Shown: piece after piece, positions 1 to 8,817 of the stretch
Numbering within the stretch: position 1 is the stretch's first letter
Layout: every line of letters starts with the position of its first letter
Source: Pelagibacteraceae bacterium AG-422-B15
Lineage (GTDB): Bacteria; Pseudomonadota; Alphaproteobacteria; Pelagibacterales; AG-422-B15
Length of the DNA: 35,263 nt
Direction of reading: 5' to 3'
Assembly: GCA_905182445.1 (NCBI GenBank)
Contig: CAJJBM010000005.1
Location: forward strand, 1 to 35,263
The notes under the pieces: model-generated
Seen by the model: only the letters and a program-made list of their open reading frames with translations
Databases searched by the model: none
What the model was told of the DNA's origin: nothing
Position numbers and translations under genes: made by a program

Positions 1-935
1 GTTGAAAGTGATCTTAAAAAAACTTCTAGTTTTTCATTATCTTTAATAAATTCATTCAACTCTGCTTTAGAAAGATTTGGATATTTATTTTTTAATTGAT
101 TTGTTACAAATTCTAATGAGCCTGCCCTTGGTTTATTAATGGCCTGATCTAATGTTTCGCCATTTAAATAACCACTTTGTGATATGGCCTTATGAAATAA
201 ATTCTCACTCTGCGGTGCTACCATTAGCGACATAACATTTCTAGCGCCAGCGGACTCACCAAAAATGGTAATATTATTTTTGTCTCCTCCAAAATTTTCA
301 ATATTTTGATTCACCCATTCAAGTGCCTTAATTAAGTCTAATGTTCCAAAATTATGTGTTTGATCAAGTTTATTTTCAGAGTTTTGATTAAAGTTATTTA
401 AAGCAAGCCAGCCAAAAGGACCTAATCGATAATTAACACTAACTAGAATTACATTATGCTTATTTAGAAATTCATTTGGAGTTGTCATTCCACTTGCAGA
501 ATAACCCCAAGTATTACCTCCTCCGTGTATCCAAAACATAACAGGCAGTTTTTCTTTTTCCAAATCTATATTACTCGGACGATAAACATTTAAATACAAA
601 CAGTCTTCACTACCTATTATTTTACCCGGCTCAAGGTCATCAATAATCTTATCGTATGAATTTGAAACTTGTGTACATCTATTTGGTAGATCAATTGCAC
701 TATAATTATTTTTAAAGCCATCAAAAGTTCTTGGTGCCTTCCATCTTAAATCATCAATAGGTGGTTCAGCGTAAGGTAGACCCAGCCAAGCAAAAACATT
801 TCTATTGCTTCCCTCATAAATAGTAGTTCCAGTAATTTCATAATTATGAATCATTACTTTAGATTCATTATTAAAAGCATGGGAAGCGTTTGAAAAAAGA
901 ACAATTAAAACTAATAAATATAATTTATGAAACAT
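1..935 (-). CDS. Secreted type-B carboxylesterase (partial, 3' end outside window)
   Basis: Translating the minus strand from the ATG at 933-935 gives about 311 residues with no stop before the window edge. The N-terminus (MFHKLYLLVLIVLFSNASHA) is a signal peptide, so the enzyme should be exported. Family motifs follow in order: FAWLGLPYAEPP near residue 50, EDCLYLNVYRPS, the oxyanion-hole segment WIHGGGNTWGYS, VSVNYRLGPFGWL, and the nucleophile elbow FGESAGARNV with Ser228. This is the alpha/beta-hydrolase carboxylesterase/para-nitrobenzyl esterase/cholinesterase family, usually about 500 residues, which hydrolyses carboxylic esters. The catalytic acid and His should lie beyond the edge. It ends a minus-strand pair with the downstream-coded nnrD gene upstream of it (35 bp gap). 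The natural substrate cannot be told. The open frame was read by hand. Confidence 0.88.
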   Translation of the reverse strand, partial: MFHKLYLLVLIVLFSNASHAFNNESKVMIHNYEITGTTIYEGSNRNVFAWLGLPYAEPPIDDLRWKAPRTFDGFKNNYSAIDLPNRCTQVSNSYDKIIDDLEPGKIIGSEDCLYLNVYRPSNIDLEKEKLPVMFWIHGGGNTWGYSASGMTTPNEFLNKHNVILVSVNYRLGPFGWLALNNFNQNSENKLDQTHNFGTLDLIKALEWVNQNIENFGGDKNNITIFGESAGARNVMSLMVAPQSENLFHKAISQSGYLNGETLDQAINKPRAGSLEFVTNQLKNKYPNLSKAELNEFIKDNEKLEVFLRSLS

Positions 936-970
936 AGTGGTATTTTATATACTTTTATTTAAAATATTAA

Positions 971-1822
971 CTAAGAAAGTTCAAATTTAATTAATTTTTT
1001 TATAGTAATTGGTATTAGATCAATAATATCTTCAGCTATCATTCCCGCACCTAATATTTCTCCAATTTGAGAATGAAGCCAAACTCCAGCGCATGCAGCA
1101 TCAAAAGCTGCCATTTTATTTTTTCCAACTAAGCTTACAATAATACCAGCTAGTACATCGCCAGAGCCGGCTGTCGCCAAGTATGCGGCTGAAGATTTAT
1201 TTATAACTACATCTCCTCTTGGTGAGGCAATAATTGTATCCGCACCCTTTAAGACAACTATTGTATTCGATATTTTTGCGGCCTCTGAAGTTTTCAGAAC
1301 TCTATCTTCAATATCATTGATTTTATTTCCAAAAATTTTTTTAAATTCTCCTTCATGAGGTGTTAAAATCGTATGAGGATAACAATCTATAAACAACTCT
1401 TCTGGATTATTGGCAAAAACTGTTAAAGCATCCGCATCTAATACTACGTAATCTATGAAGGCTAACGCCATCAAAACTCTTGCCTTAGTTTCATCGCCGA
1501 TCCCATTTCCAGGTCCAATTAAAGCTGAGGTAATTTTTTTATCTTTTAAAATATTTTGAAATTCTTGCTTATTATTAGCAACATCAATTAGTTCAACAGA
1601 AATTTGAGGCTCAAGAATATCCACGGTACTTTGGTCACAAACAATTTTAACCGCACCCGCTCCTACTCTCATTGCAGATCGAGCTGCTAATCTTGCAGCT
1701 CCAGTTTTAGATTTTAGACCGCAGTTAATCAAAACCATTCCTCTAGAATATTTATGATCAGTCTTAGAAGGTATAGGGAAACTTGAAATCCATAATTCTG
1801 GTTTATTTATTCTAATTGTCAT
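971..1822 (-). CDS. nnrD: ADP-dependent NAD(P)H-hydrate dehydratase, dehydratase domain only
   Basis: This 283-residue protein matches the ribokinase-like C-terminal (YjeF_C/CARKD) domain of the NAD(P)H repair enzyme, which converts S-NAD(P)HX back to NAD(P)H using ADP in the cytoplasm. Visible motifs are HKYSRGMVLINCG (start of the domain), GPGNGIGDET, VVLDADALT, LTPHEGEF, VVLKGADTIIASP and the nucleotide/catalytic loop ATAGSGDVLAGI near the C-terminus. Most bacteria have a fusion of about 500 residues with an N-terminal YjeF_N epimerase (NnrE). Here the protein begins at what looks like the interdomain linker (PELWISSFPIPS), and only 201 bp separate it from glnB, too little for the epimerase. 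It is divergent from glnB-glnA, a neighbourhood it commonly occupies in Alphaproteobacteria. The epimerase is either encoded elsewhere or absent. Confidence 0.9.
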   Translation of the reverse strand: MTIRINKPELWISSFPIPSKTDHKYSRGMVLINCGLKSKTGAARLAARSAMRVGAGAVKIVCDQSTVDILEPQISVELIDVANNKQEFQNILKDKKITSALIGPGNGIGDETKARVLMALAFIDYVVLDADALTVFANNPEELFIDCYPHTILTPHEGEFKKIFGNKINDIEDRVLKTSEAAKISNTIVVLKGADTIIASPRGDVVINKSSAAYLATAGSGDVLAGIIVSLVGKNKMAAFDAACAGVWLHSQIGEILGAGMIAEDIIDLIPITIKKLIKFELS

Positions 1823-2023
1823 ATTTAAATTTAATTATTAGCTTTAGACTACATACCATTGTTTTTAATAGATAATATTAATTTTATAAATAGATTTAAT
1901 ATAAAGATGTCATATTGGCATGTATTCACATTAGTTTCTAGTTCATACTTATGTAAATTTGCATTTGGGTATTACTTTTTTTCAGACTAAGTTAACCAAC
2001 AGTGTAAATAATCTAGCTATAAT

Positions 2024-2362
2024 ATGAAAAAAATAGAGGCAATAATCAAACCCTTTAAGATCGACGATGTTAAGGAGGCCTTAGAAGAAGTTGGCGTTAG
2101 AGGCATGACTGTTGTTGAGGCGGTTGGTTATGGAAGACAGAAAGGAAAGGAAGAAATTTTTCGTGGATCAGAACACTTGAATGATTTTATTCCTAAAATG
2201 AAGCTTGAATTAGTGGTTGATGATGAGATGCTTTGGCCTGCAATTGAAGCGATAAAGAAATCTGCTAATACTAATAGGATTGGCGATGGAAAAATATTTG
2301 TTACTAATATTGAAACGGTAATTCGAATAAGAACTGGAGAAACTGGATTAGATGCACTATAA
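2024..2362 (+). CDS. glnB: Nitrogen regulatory protein P-II
   Basis: At 112 residues this is a full-length PII trimeric signal protein, which senses 2-oxoglutarate and ATP/ADP and controls glutamine synthetase adenylylation, NtrB or ammonium transport. It opens with the classical MKKIEAIIKPFKIDDVKEAL and keeps the T-loop base GYGRQKG (35-41), Gln39, Lys58, and the B/C-loop segments IGDGKIFV and IRIRTGE. The T-loop is odd: the residue that GlnD uridylylates in Proteobacteria (Tyr51) is His51 (codon CAC), and Tyr46 is Phe46. This PII therefore cannot be uridylylated at the usual position, though effector binding looks intact. It is followed 30 bp later by glnA, so the two are very likely one operon. 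No convincing sigma-54 promoter was seen upstream. Confidence 0.97.
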   Translation: MKKIEAIIKPFKIDDVKEALEEVGVRGMTVVEAVGYGRQKGKEEIFRGSEHLNDFIPKMKLELVVDDEMLWPAIEAIKKSANTNRIGDGKIFVTNIETVIRIRTGETGLDAL

Positions 2363-2392
2363 AATTAAAAAAATAAGAGAGGAAATAAATAA

Positions 2393-3802
2393 ATGACTAC
2401 TGCTAAAGAAGCATTAAAAATAATTGAAGAAGCTGGAGCTAAATATTTAGATTTAAGATTCACTGATGTTAAAGGTAAAATGCAACATTTAACAATGGAT
2501 GGAACTTATGTAGATGAGGATTTATTGAATGATGGAACTTTTTTTGATGGTTCGTCTATTGCTGGATGGAAAGCAATAAATGAATCTGATATGGTTTTAA
2601 AACCTGACTTATCTACTTTAGTTATGGACCCATTCACTGCTCAACCTACGATGATAGTTTTTTGTGATATTCTTGATGCGGTAACAAAAGAGCCTTACGA
2701 ACGTGATCCTAGAGGTACTGCTAAAAAAGCAGAGGAATATGTCAAGTCAAGTGGCATAGGCGATACTATATTTATTGGTCCCGAACCAGAATTTTTTGTT
2801 TTTGATGATGTTAGATTTACTGTAGAGATGAATAAGTCCAGCTTTGAAATAGATAGTTCTGAAGGTCCTTACAATAGTGATACTAAATATGAAAGTGGAA
2901 ACTTAGGACATAGACCTGGAATAAAAGGTGGTTATTTTCCTGTACCACCAGTTGATAGCGCACAAGATATAAGAACAGAATTTTTAGAAGAACTAAAAAA
3001 TCTTGGGCTAAAAATGGAAAAACATCACCATGAAGTAGCTCCGAGTCAGCATGAACTAGGAATGTTATTTGATACTCTTTTAAAACAAGGTGATGGAGTT
3101 CAACTATATAAATATGGAGTTCATATGGTTGCGAACTCATTTGGTAAAACTGCAACATTTATGCCTAAGCCAATAAAGGGTGACAATGGTTCTGGTCTTC
3201 ATGTTCATCAGTCAATTTGGAAAGATGGTAAGCCTTTGTTTGCAGGTGATGGTTATGCCGGTCTATCTGACCTTGCTCTATACTATATTGGTGGCATCAT
3301 TAAACATGGTAAGGCACTTAATGCTTTCACTAATGCCAGTACAAATAGTTACAAACGACTTATTCCTGGATTTGAAGCACCGGTGATTCTTGTTTACTCT
3401 GCTAGAAATAGATCTGCAGCCTGCAGAATTCCTGTCTCTGATAGTCCTAAGGGTAAAAGAGTTGAAGTAAGGTTTCCTGATCCAACCGCAAATCCTTATT
3501 TAGCATTTGCTGCAATGGTTATGGCTGGTATGGATGGAATAAAAAATAAAATTCATCCTGGTGAAGCTACGGACGGTGATTTGTATGAGTTACCAGAAGC
3601 TGAAGTTGCAAAGCTTCCAACCGTGTGCGGGTCTTTAAGAGAAGCATTGGAATCACTTGATAGCGATAGAGCTTTTTTAACTGAGGCCGGTGTATTTACT
3701 GATGATCAAATTGATGGATACATTGAATTAAAAATGCAAGAAGTTTACGATCTCGAGCACTCACCTCACCCGATTGAGTTTAAAAACTATTTTAGTGTGT
3801 AA
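2393..3802 (+). CDS. glnA: Type I glutamine synthetase
   Basis: The 469-residue length is that of bacterial GSI-beta, the cytoplasmic dodecamer that makes glutamine from glutamate, ammonia and ATP. Motifs in order: FDGSS (51-55), the metal-binding GPEPEFF near 130, [41 protein letters not shown], and the adenylylation segment GDLYELP with Tyr398, equivalent to the Tyr modified by GlnE. So GS keeps its adenylylation residue although the partner PII has lost its uridylylation Tyr. The start is supported by a strong Shine-Dalgarno sequence AAGAGAGGA at 2375-2383, about 9 bases upstream of ATG, which may allow much higher translation than glnB. A hairpin follows at 3813-3844. Confidence 0.98.
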   Translation: MTTAKEALKIIEEAGAKYLDLRFTDVKGKMQHLTMDGTYVDEDLLNDGTFFDGSSIAGWKAINESDMVLKPDLSTLVMDPFTAQPTMIVFCDILDAVTKEPYERDPRGTAKKAEEYVKSSGIGDTIFIGPEPEFFVFDDVRFTVEMNKSSFEIDSSEGPYNSDTKYESGNLGHRPGIKGGYFPVPPVDSAQDIRTEFLEELKNLGLKMEKHHHEVAPSQHELGMLFDTLLKQGDGVQLYKYGVHMVANSFGKTATFMPKPIKGDNGSGLHVHQSIWKDGKPLFAGDGYAGLSDLALYYIGGIIKHGKALNAFTNASTNSYKRLIPGFEAPVILVYSARNRSAACRIPVSDSPKGKRVEVRFPDPTANPYLAFAAMVMAGMDGIKNKIHPGEATDGDLYELPEAEVAKLPTVCGSLREALESLDSDRAFLTEAGVFTDDQIDGYIELKMQEVYDLEHSPHPIEFKNYFSV

Positions 3803-3812
3803 TAGTATATTT

Positions 3813-3844
3813 AACCCCTTTTTTTCTATTAAAAAAGGGGGGTT
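3813..3844 (+). terminator. Hairpin terminator after glnA
   Basis: The stem pairs AACCCCTTTTTT with AAAAAAGGGGGGTT around a short CTATT loop, about 10 bases after the glnA stop. It resembles an intrinsic terminator in stem content, but the bases after it (ATATTTAA) are only a weak U-tract. Because the stem is symmetrical with its A/T tracts inside, its efficiency is uncertain. It separates glnBA from the next plus-strand gene. Confidence 0.6.
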
Positions 3845-3877
3845 ATATTTAATTCCTGATAATATAAAGTAGATAAT

Positions 3878-5053
3878 ATGGAACTTACCACTGAACATGA
3901 AGAGCTAAAGAGATCTGCAATTAAATTTGTAGATGCAGAAATCAATCCTTTTGTAGACCAGTGGGAACAAGATGAAATTTTTCCAGCACATGAAGTTTTT
4001 AAGAAACTTGGGGACCAAGGTCTTCTTGGTATAACTAAGCCTGAGAAATATGGTGGAGCTGGTCTTGATTATTCCTACGGCGCAGTTTTAAACGAAGCGT
4101 TAGCTACTATAAATTGTGGTGGTGTCCCAATGGCAATCGGGGTTCAAACAGATATGTCAACTCCTGCGCTTGCAAGATTTGGTTCTGAACATGTCTGCAA
4201 TGAGTTTTTAAAACCCTCTATTGCTGGTGACTTTGTATCTTGTATTGGAGTTTCAGAACCACATGCTGGCTCTGATGTTGCGGCAATTAAAACTACTGCC
4301 GTTAAAGATGGTGATGATTATGTTATAAATGGCTCAAAAATGTGGATCACAAATGGTACTCAAGCAGACTGGATGTGTATGCTGGCTAATACTGATAGTT
4401 CCGGAGCAAGCAAACACTTAAATAAGTCTTTGATTTGTGTTCCTTTGAAGGAAAATGGTAAAAGAGCAAAAGGGGTTACTATAAATAGAAAATTAAAAAA
4501 ATTAGGTATGCATTCGTCTGATACTGCGGAAATATTTTTTGACGATGTGAGGGTTCCTGCTAGAAATCTTATTGGTGAAGAGGGTCAAGGTTTTGTTTAT
4601 CAAATGATGCAATTTCAAGAAGAGAGGCTTTATGCTGCCATTGGAAATTATGCTGGTTGTGAGTTAGCGATTGAAGAAACAATTGAATATACAAGACAGA
4701 GAAAAACTTTTGGCAAACCGATTCTAGATAATCAAATAGTTCACTTTAGATTGTCTGAATTAATGACTGAAGTTGAAGCACTAAAAGCCTTAACTTGGAA
4801 GGGTATTGAAATTCATATTAATGGTGGTGATTGTACAAAACTAGCATCAATGTCAAAATTAAAATCAACTAGATTGGCAAGAGAAGTTAATGACTCGTGT
4901 TTACAGTACTGGGGAGGTATGGGTTATATGGATGAAACTTCAATTTCTAGACGCTTCAGAGATGGTAGATTAGGATCTATTGGTGGTGGAGCTGATGAAA
5001 TAATGCTCGGTATTATTTCAAAGTACCTTGATATTCTTCCTGGCAAAAACTAA
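3878..5053 (+). CDS. Acyl-CoA dehydrogenase, citronellyl-CoA dehydrogenase (AtuD)-like
   Basis: This 391-residue flavoprotein has the three acyl-CoA dehydrogenase domains: helical N-terminal domain (to about 115), beta domain with CIGVSEPHAGSDVAAIKT and the FAD-contact segment KMWITNG, and C-terminal helices with TRQRKTFGKPILDNQ and LQYWGGMGYMDE. The loop that carries the catalytic Glu in medium-chain enzymes reads IGGGADEIM, without Glu at that position, while helix G has QFQEERL with Glu248/Glu249. That is the long-chain/isovaleryl type of active site. Sequence character and the GGGADE loop resemble AtuD of acyclic-terpene (citronellol) catabolism, from memory of the family rather than a search. 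It converges on an AtuC-like carboxyltransferase gene with one base between the stop codons, which supports a shared pathway. The exact substrate is inferred, not shown. Confidence 0.85.
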   Translation: MELTTEHEELKRSAIKFVDAEINPFVDQWEQDEIFPAHEVFKKLGDQGLLGITKPEKYGGAGLDYSYGAVLNEALATINCGGVPMAIGVQTDMSTPALARFGSEHVCNEFLKPSIAGDFVSCIGVSEPHAGSDVAAIKTTAVKDGDDYVINGSKMWITNGTQADWMCMLANTDSSGASKHLNKSLICVPLKENGKRAKGVTINRKLKKLGMHSSDTAEIFFDDVRVPARNLIGEEGQGFVYQMMQFQEERLYAAIGNYAGCELAIEETIEYTRQRKTFGKPILDNQIVHFRLSELMTEVEALKALTWKGIEIHINGGDCTKLASMSKLKSTRLAREVNDSCLQYWGGMGYMDETSISRRFRDGRLGSIGGGADEIMLGIISKYLDILPGKN

Positions 5054-5054
5054 T

Positions 5055-6674
5055 TTACATTCTTGCGACGCCAAAAGTACTTGGTCTTAATTCTCTATTA
5101 TTTGAGTCCGATACTATATTTAAACATTCAGAAAGTACTTTTCTTGTATCACGAGGGTCAATAATTCCATCGTCCCACAATCTTGCGGTAGCAAATAAAG
5201 CTTCGCCTTCCTCAATATATGTATCAATAATTTTTTGTTCTATAGCATTAATCATTTCCATATTTGGCTCTTCCCCTTTTCTCTTGGCAGACTCAACAGC
5301 TACCTGAGACATAGTTTTTCCAGCTTGTTCACCACCCATAACGCTAAGCTTGTTGTTTGGCCAAGAGAACATAAATCTAGGATCAAAAGATCTTCCTGCC
5401 ATACCATATTCACCAGCACCAAATGAAGCACCAATGCGCAAGGTAATTTTGGGAACTCTACAATTAGTAACCGCTTGAATCATTTTTGATCCATGTTTTA
5501 TAATGCCCTTACTTTCTTCTCTGGTACCAACCATATAGCCTGTAGTATTCTGCAAAAATATAAGAGGGATATTTAATTTATCGCATAACTGAATAAATTG
5601 AGCAGCTTTAACTGCACCGTCGGCAAAGATTGGTCCATTGTTTCCTATTATACCAACTTTGTAACCATGAATAGCAGCTGTACCTGTAACAGTTTGTTTC
5701 CCAAATTCTGGTTTAAAATCCAGATATTCAGAGCCATCTACTATTCGTGCAATGACTTCTCTAGTATCATAGCTTTTTCTGTAATCAGTTGGCACAACAC
5801 CAATAAGTTCTTCTGGTGAGTAGATAGGTTCTTTGTAATCATATTTTTGGGTTGATATAAAATTATCATTCCAGCCAAGATTTTTTATCACATCACGACA
5901 TATTTTAATTGCATCATTATCGTCTTTAGCCATATGTTCTGCTAAACCTGATATAGTATAATGCATATCAGCCCCACCAAGCTCTTCATCAGTTGCTATT
6001 TCTCCTAACGCAGCTTTAAGCAACGGTGGTCCAGCTAAAAATATTTTAGATTTGTTTTTAACAACAATTACTTGATCTGATAAGCCAGGCAAATAAGCGC
6101 CTCCCGCAGTAGAAGATCCATGTACTATAGACACAGTTGGAATACCTATCGCAGACATTTTAGCTAGGTTAGCAAAGCTTCTACCGCCTCGAATAAAGAC
6201 CTCTGACTGTTTAAGTAAATTTGCACCAGCACTTTCAACCAAATTAATCATTGGTAATTTATTCTCTTTAACAATATCTGCACATCTAAGGCTTTTTTCA
6301 ACTCCCATCTGAGTCATTGAGCCTCCTTTGATACCTGAGTCAGATGCAGTAATCATGCACCTAACGCCCTCAATAATACCAATACCACTTATGGAATTAC
6401 CACCCATAATATTCTTATCACCATCATCATCTCCTATTTTATAGCCAGCCAAAGTAGAGATTGGTAAATAATAACTACCAGGATCTAAAAGTCTTTTTAC
6501 ACGCTCTCTAGGAAGCAATTGATTTCTTTTATCAAATTTAGGTTTTGCGCGAGAAGAATTATCTGAAACTTTTTTTTCCAATAATCTAAATTCATCAATT
6601 AAGCTAATGTGATCTTCGGCGTTTTTTTTGAACGCTTCAGTGTTAATCATTATTTTTGATTCAATTACTGGCAT
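5055..6674 (-). CDS. Acyl-CoA carboxylase carboxyltransferase (beta) subunit, AtuC-like
   Basis: The 539-residue protein is a biotin-dependent acyl-CoA carboxylase carboxyltransferase, which moves carboxyl from carboxybiotin to an acyl-CoA. It contains the tandem crotonase-like halves: PRERVKRLLDPGS near 55, GIGIIEGVRCMI, the acyl-CoA oxyanion segment VHGSSTAGGAYLPG (184-197), and in the second half FLQNTTGYMVGTREE and RIGASFGAGEYGMAGR. The VESAGANLLKQ segment and HGSSTAGG variant recall geranyl-CoA carboxylase beta (AtuC) more than propionyl- or methylcrotonyl-CoA carboxylase. No biotin carboxylase/BCCP alpha subunit is in the window, so the partner must be elsewhere. The start at 6674 is preferred over Met9 because AGAG lies 8 bases upstream; that SD is inside a perfect hairpin (6676-6704). 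Confidence 0.87.
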   Translation of the reverse strand: MPVIESKIMINTEAFKKNAEDHISLIDEFRLLEKKVSDNSSRAKPKFDKRNQLLPRERVKRLLDPGSYYLPISTLAGYKIGDDDGDKNIMGGNSISGIGIIEGVRCMITASDSGIKGGSMTQMGVEKSLRCADIVKENKLPMINLVESAGANLLKQSEVFIRGGRSFANLAKMSAIGIPTVSIVHGSSTAGGAYLPGLSDQVIVVKNKSKIFLAGPPLLKAALGEIATDEELGGADMHYTISGLAEHMAKDDNDAIKICRDVIKNLGWNDNFISTQKYDYKEPIYSPEELIGVVPTDYRKSYDTREVIARIVDGSEYLDFKPEFGKQTVTGTAAIHGYKVGIIGNNGPIFADGAVKAAQFIQLCDKLNIPLIFLQNTTGYMVGTREESKGIIKHGSKMIQAVTNCRVPKITLRIGASFGAGEYGMAGRSFDPRFMFSWPNNKLSVMGGEQAGKTMSQVAVESAKRKGEEPNMEMINAIEQKIIDTYIEEGEALFATARLWDDGIIDPRDTRKVLSECLNIVSDSNNRELRPSTFGVARM

Positions 6675-6675
6675 A

Positions 6676-6704
6676 AAAATACTCTTATTCGATTAGAGTA
6701 TTTT
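6676..6704 (-). promoter_or_regulatory. Perfect 10-bp inverted repeat over the ribosome binding site of the carboxyltransferase gene
   Basis: The arms AAAATACTCT (6676-6685) and AGAGTATTTT (6695-6704) are exact reverse complements around a 9-base loop. In the minus-strand mRNA the second arm contains the SD (AGAG) and ends directly before the ATG at 6674, so the folded mRNA would hide the ribosome binding site. As DNA it could also be an operator for a dimeric repressor lying between this gene and the divergent parE. Confidence 0.6.
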
Positions 6705-6754
6705 AATAATACACAATGTAAAGAATCTAAAGTATAAAATAAAATATTAAGTAT

Positions 6755-8752
6755 ATGCCAAAAAAAGATATTAAAAAAAAGCCTCTTAAAGGGAAATCCG
6801 GCAATAAAAAATCTTCTCCTGTATCAAAGTCAAATTATACAGCGAAAGATATTGAGGTATTAGAGGGACTGGAACCAGTAAGAAAGCGTCCAGGAATGTA
6901 TATTGGTGGAACTGATATTGCTGCCCTGCACCACCTAGTTAGTGAAGTTCTAGATAATTCAATGGACGAAGTAGTAGCTGGACATGCAGACAAAGTTGAA
7001 ATTAAATTAATTAATTCAAATACAATTGAAATATCTGATAATGGCAGAGGAATACCTGTCGACAAGCATCCTAAATTTAAAATATCTGCAGCAGAAGTAA
7101 TTATGACAACCTTGCATTCAGGAGGTAAATTTAGCGAAGGAAGCTATAAAACATCTGGCGGTTTACATGGCGTAGGTGTATCGGTTGTGAACGCTCTTTC
7201 GATTAATCTTACGCTCGAAATTGCAAGAGATAAAAAGTTTTATATACAAACATACTCACAAGGCGCACCAAATTCAAAGTTGAAAGCAGTTTTAAAAAAC
7301 TCGATCAAAAAAGGTACTAAAATAACTTTTACTCCTGATCCTGAAATTTTTAATGACAGCACTGATTTTGACTCTTCAATAATTTATAATATGGCTAAAG
7401 CTAAAGCTTACTTAATTCCAAATGTAGAAATAAATTGGAGCTGTCCAAAATCACTAGCTGGGAAAAATATTCCAATTACTGAAAAACTTCACTATTCGAA
7501 TGGAATTCGTGATTACCTAGAAACTATTACTCAAAAAAATGATTCAGTTATTGAAGATAGTTTTTATATTAATGAAAAACTTGGCGGTGATGAAAGTCTT
7601 GAAGCTATTATTAATTGGTATGAGTTTTTTGAACCAGTTGCTAATTCATATTGTAATACAATTCTTACCCCACAAGGGGGTACACATGAAAATGGTTATA
7701 AACAAGGAATTTTCAAAGCCTTTAAAGATTATTCAAAAATAAAATATGAAAAAAAATCTAATCAAATTAACCAAGATGACTTGTTTGGCTCTTCAGCATC
7801 TATACTTTCTATTTTTATTGAAAATCCAGAGTTTCAAGGACAAACAAAAGAGAGGCTTTCTAGTGTTGAGCCTGGTAAAAATATAGAGACAAAAGTTAGA
7901 CAACTATTTGAAGCCTGGCTGGCAAAAAGACGTCAAACCGCAGAAATTTTATTTAACTATGCATATAATAGATCTCAAATAAGACTTCAAAATAAATCAA
8001 ATCAAAATATTGAAAAGCAAATTAAAAGAAGGCGAGTTATGCTGCCTGGAAAATTAGCTGACTGTTCACGAGATGGTAATAATGGTACTGAGCTTTTCTT
8101 AGTTGAAGGAGATTCCGCGGGAGGGTCCGCAAAGCAAGCTCGTAACAGAGTAACTCAAGCCATACTTCCTCTTAGAGGAAAAATTTTAAATGTCATAAGT
8201 GCTACAAAAGATAAAATTAATGCAAACCAAGAAATAATTGACTTAATTCAAGCCCTTGGATGTAAACGTGGAGATAAATATACCTCTAAAGAACTTAGAT
8301 ATGAAAAAATTATAATTATGACTGACGCGGATGTTGATGGTGCCCATATATCCACCTTAATTATGTCCTTTTTTTATAGCGAATACCCCAAGCTAATTGA
8401 AGACGGACATCTATATCTAGCTGTTCCACCACTCTACAAATTATCTAAAGGTCCTAAAGTTTTTTATGCAACCGACGATAAAGATAAAGATAAGTTAATT
8501 ATAAGTGAATTTAAAAACTCACAGAATGTTGATATTAGTAGATTTAAAGGGTTAGGTGAAATGATGCCAGCTCAGCTTAAAGAAACTACTATGTCTCCCG
8601 AACATAGAGTCTTGTTAAAAGTTGAAATTAATAAAAATGATAAGAAAAAAACTGAAAAATGTGTAGATGCTTTAATGGGCAAGAAACCAGAGTTAAGGTT
8701 TAAATTTATTCAAGAAAATTCTAAAAAAGTAGCAGCAGAAACAGTTCTATAA
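6755..8752 (+). CDS. parE: DNA topoisomerase IV subunit B
   Basis: This 665-residue GHKL ATPase subunit of topoisomerase IV decatenates daughter chromosomes together with ParC. A lysine-rich 27-residue leader precedes the ATPase domain: [17 protein letters not shown] (38-54), EVLDNSMDE with the catalytic/Mg-binding Glu-Asn, SDNGRGIPV (94-102) and [14 protein letters not shown]. The TOPRIM domain shows [17 protein letters not shown] near 450 and [11 protein letters not shown] with Asp524/526/528. The run [25 protein letters not shown], its length and lack of the long GyrB insert favour ParE over GyrB. parC is not in the window, while gyrA is, so a GyrB assignment cannot be fully excluded. It is divergent from the carboxyltransferase gene (80 bp). 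Confidence 0.88.
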   Translation: [665 protein letters not shown]

Positions 8753-8817
8753 AATTAAAACTTCATTACTATTTTATAACAGAAAACTTGAAAAAAGTTT
8801 CAGCAGAAAAATATACT

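Noticed and set aside
1915-1936. Possible sigma-54 promoter (TTGGCATG) upstream of glnB
   Set aside because: The -24 half is fair, but the -12 half reads CACAT instead of TTGCA, and I found no NtrC sites. Not strong enough to annotate.
2883-3158. Minus-strand open frame of 91 codons inside glnA
   Set aside because: It is antisense to a clearly conserved gene, is rich in Leu, His and Tyr as expected of a shadow frame, and has no ribosome binding site.
8777-8806. Hairpin between parE and the aldehyde dehydrogenase (GAAAACT/AAGTTTC)
   Set aside because: The stem is short, all A/T apart from a few pairs, and no clear U-tract follows in either direction; too weak to call a terminator.
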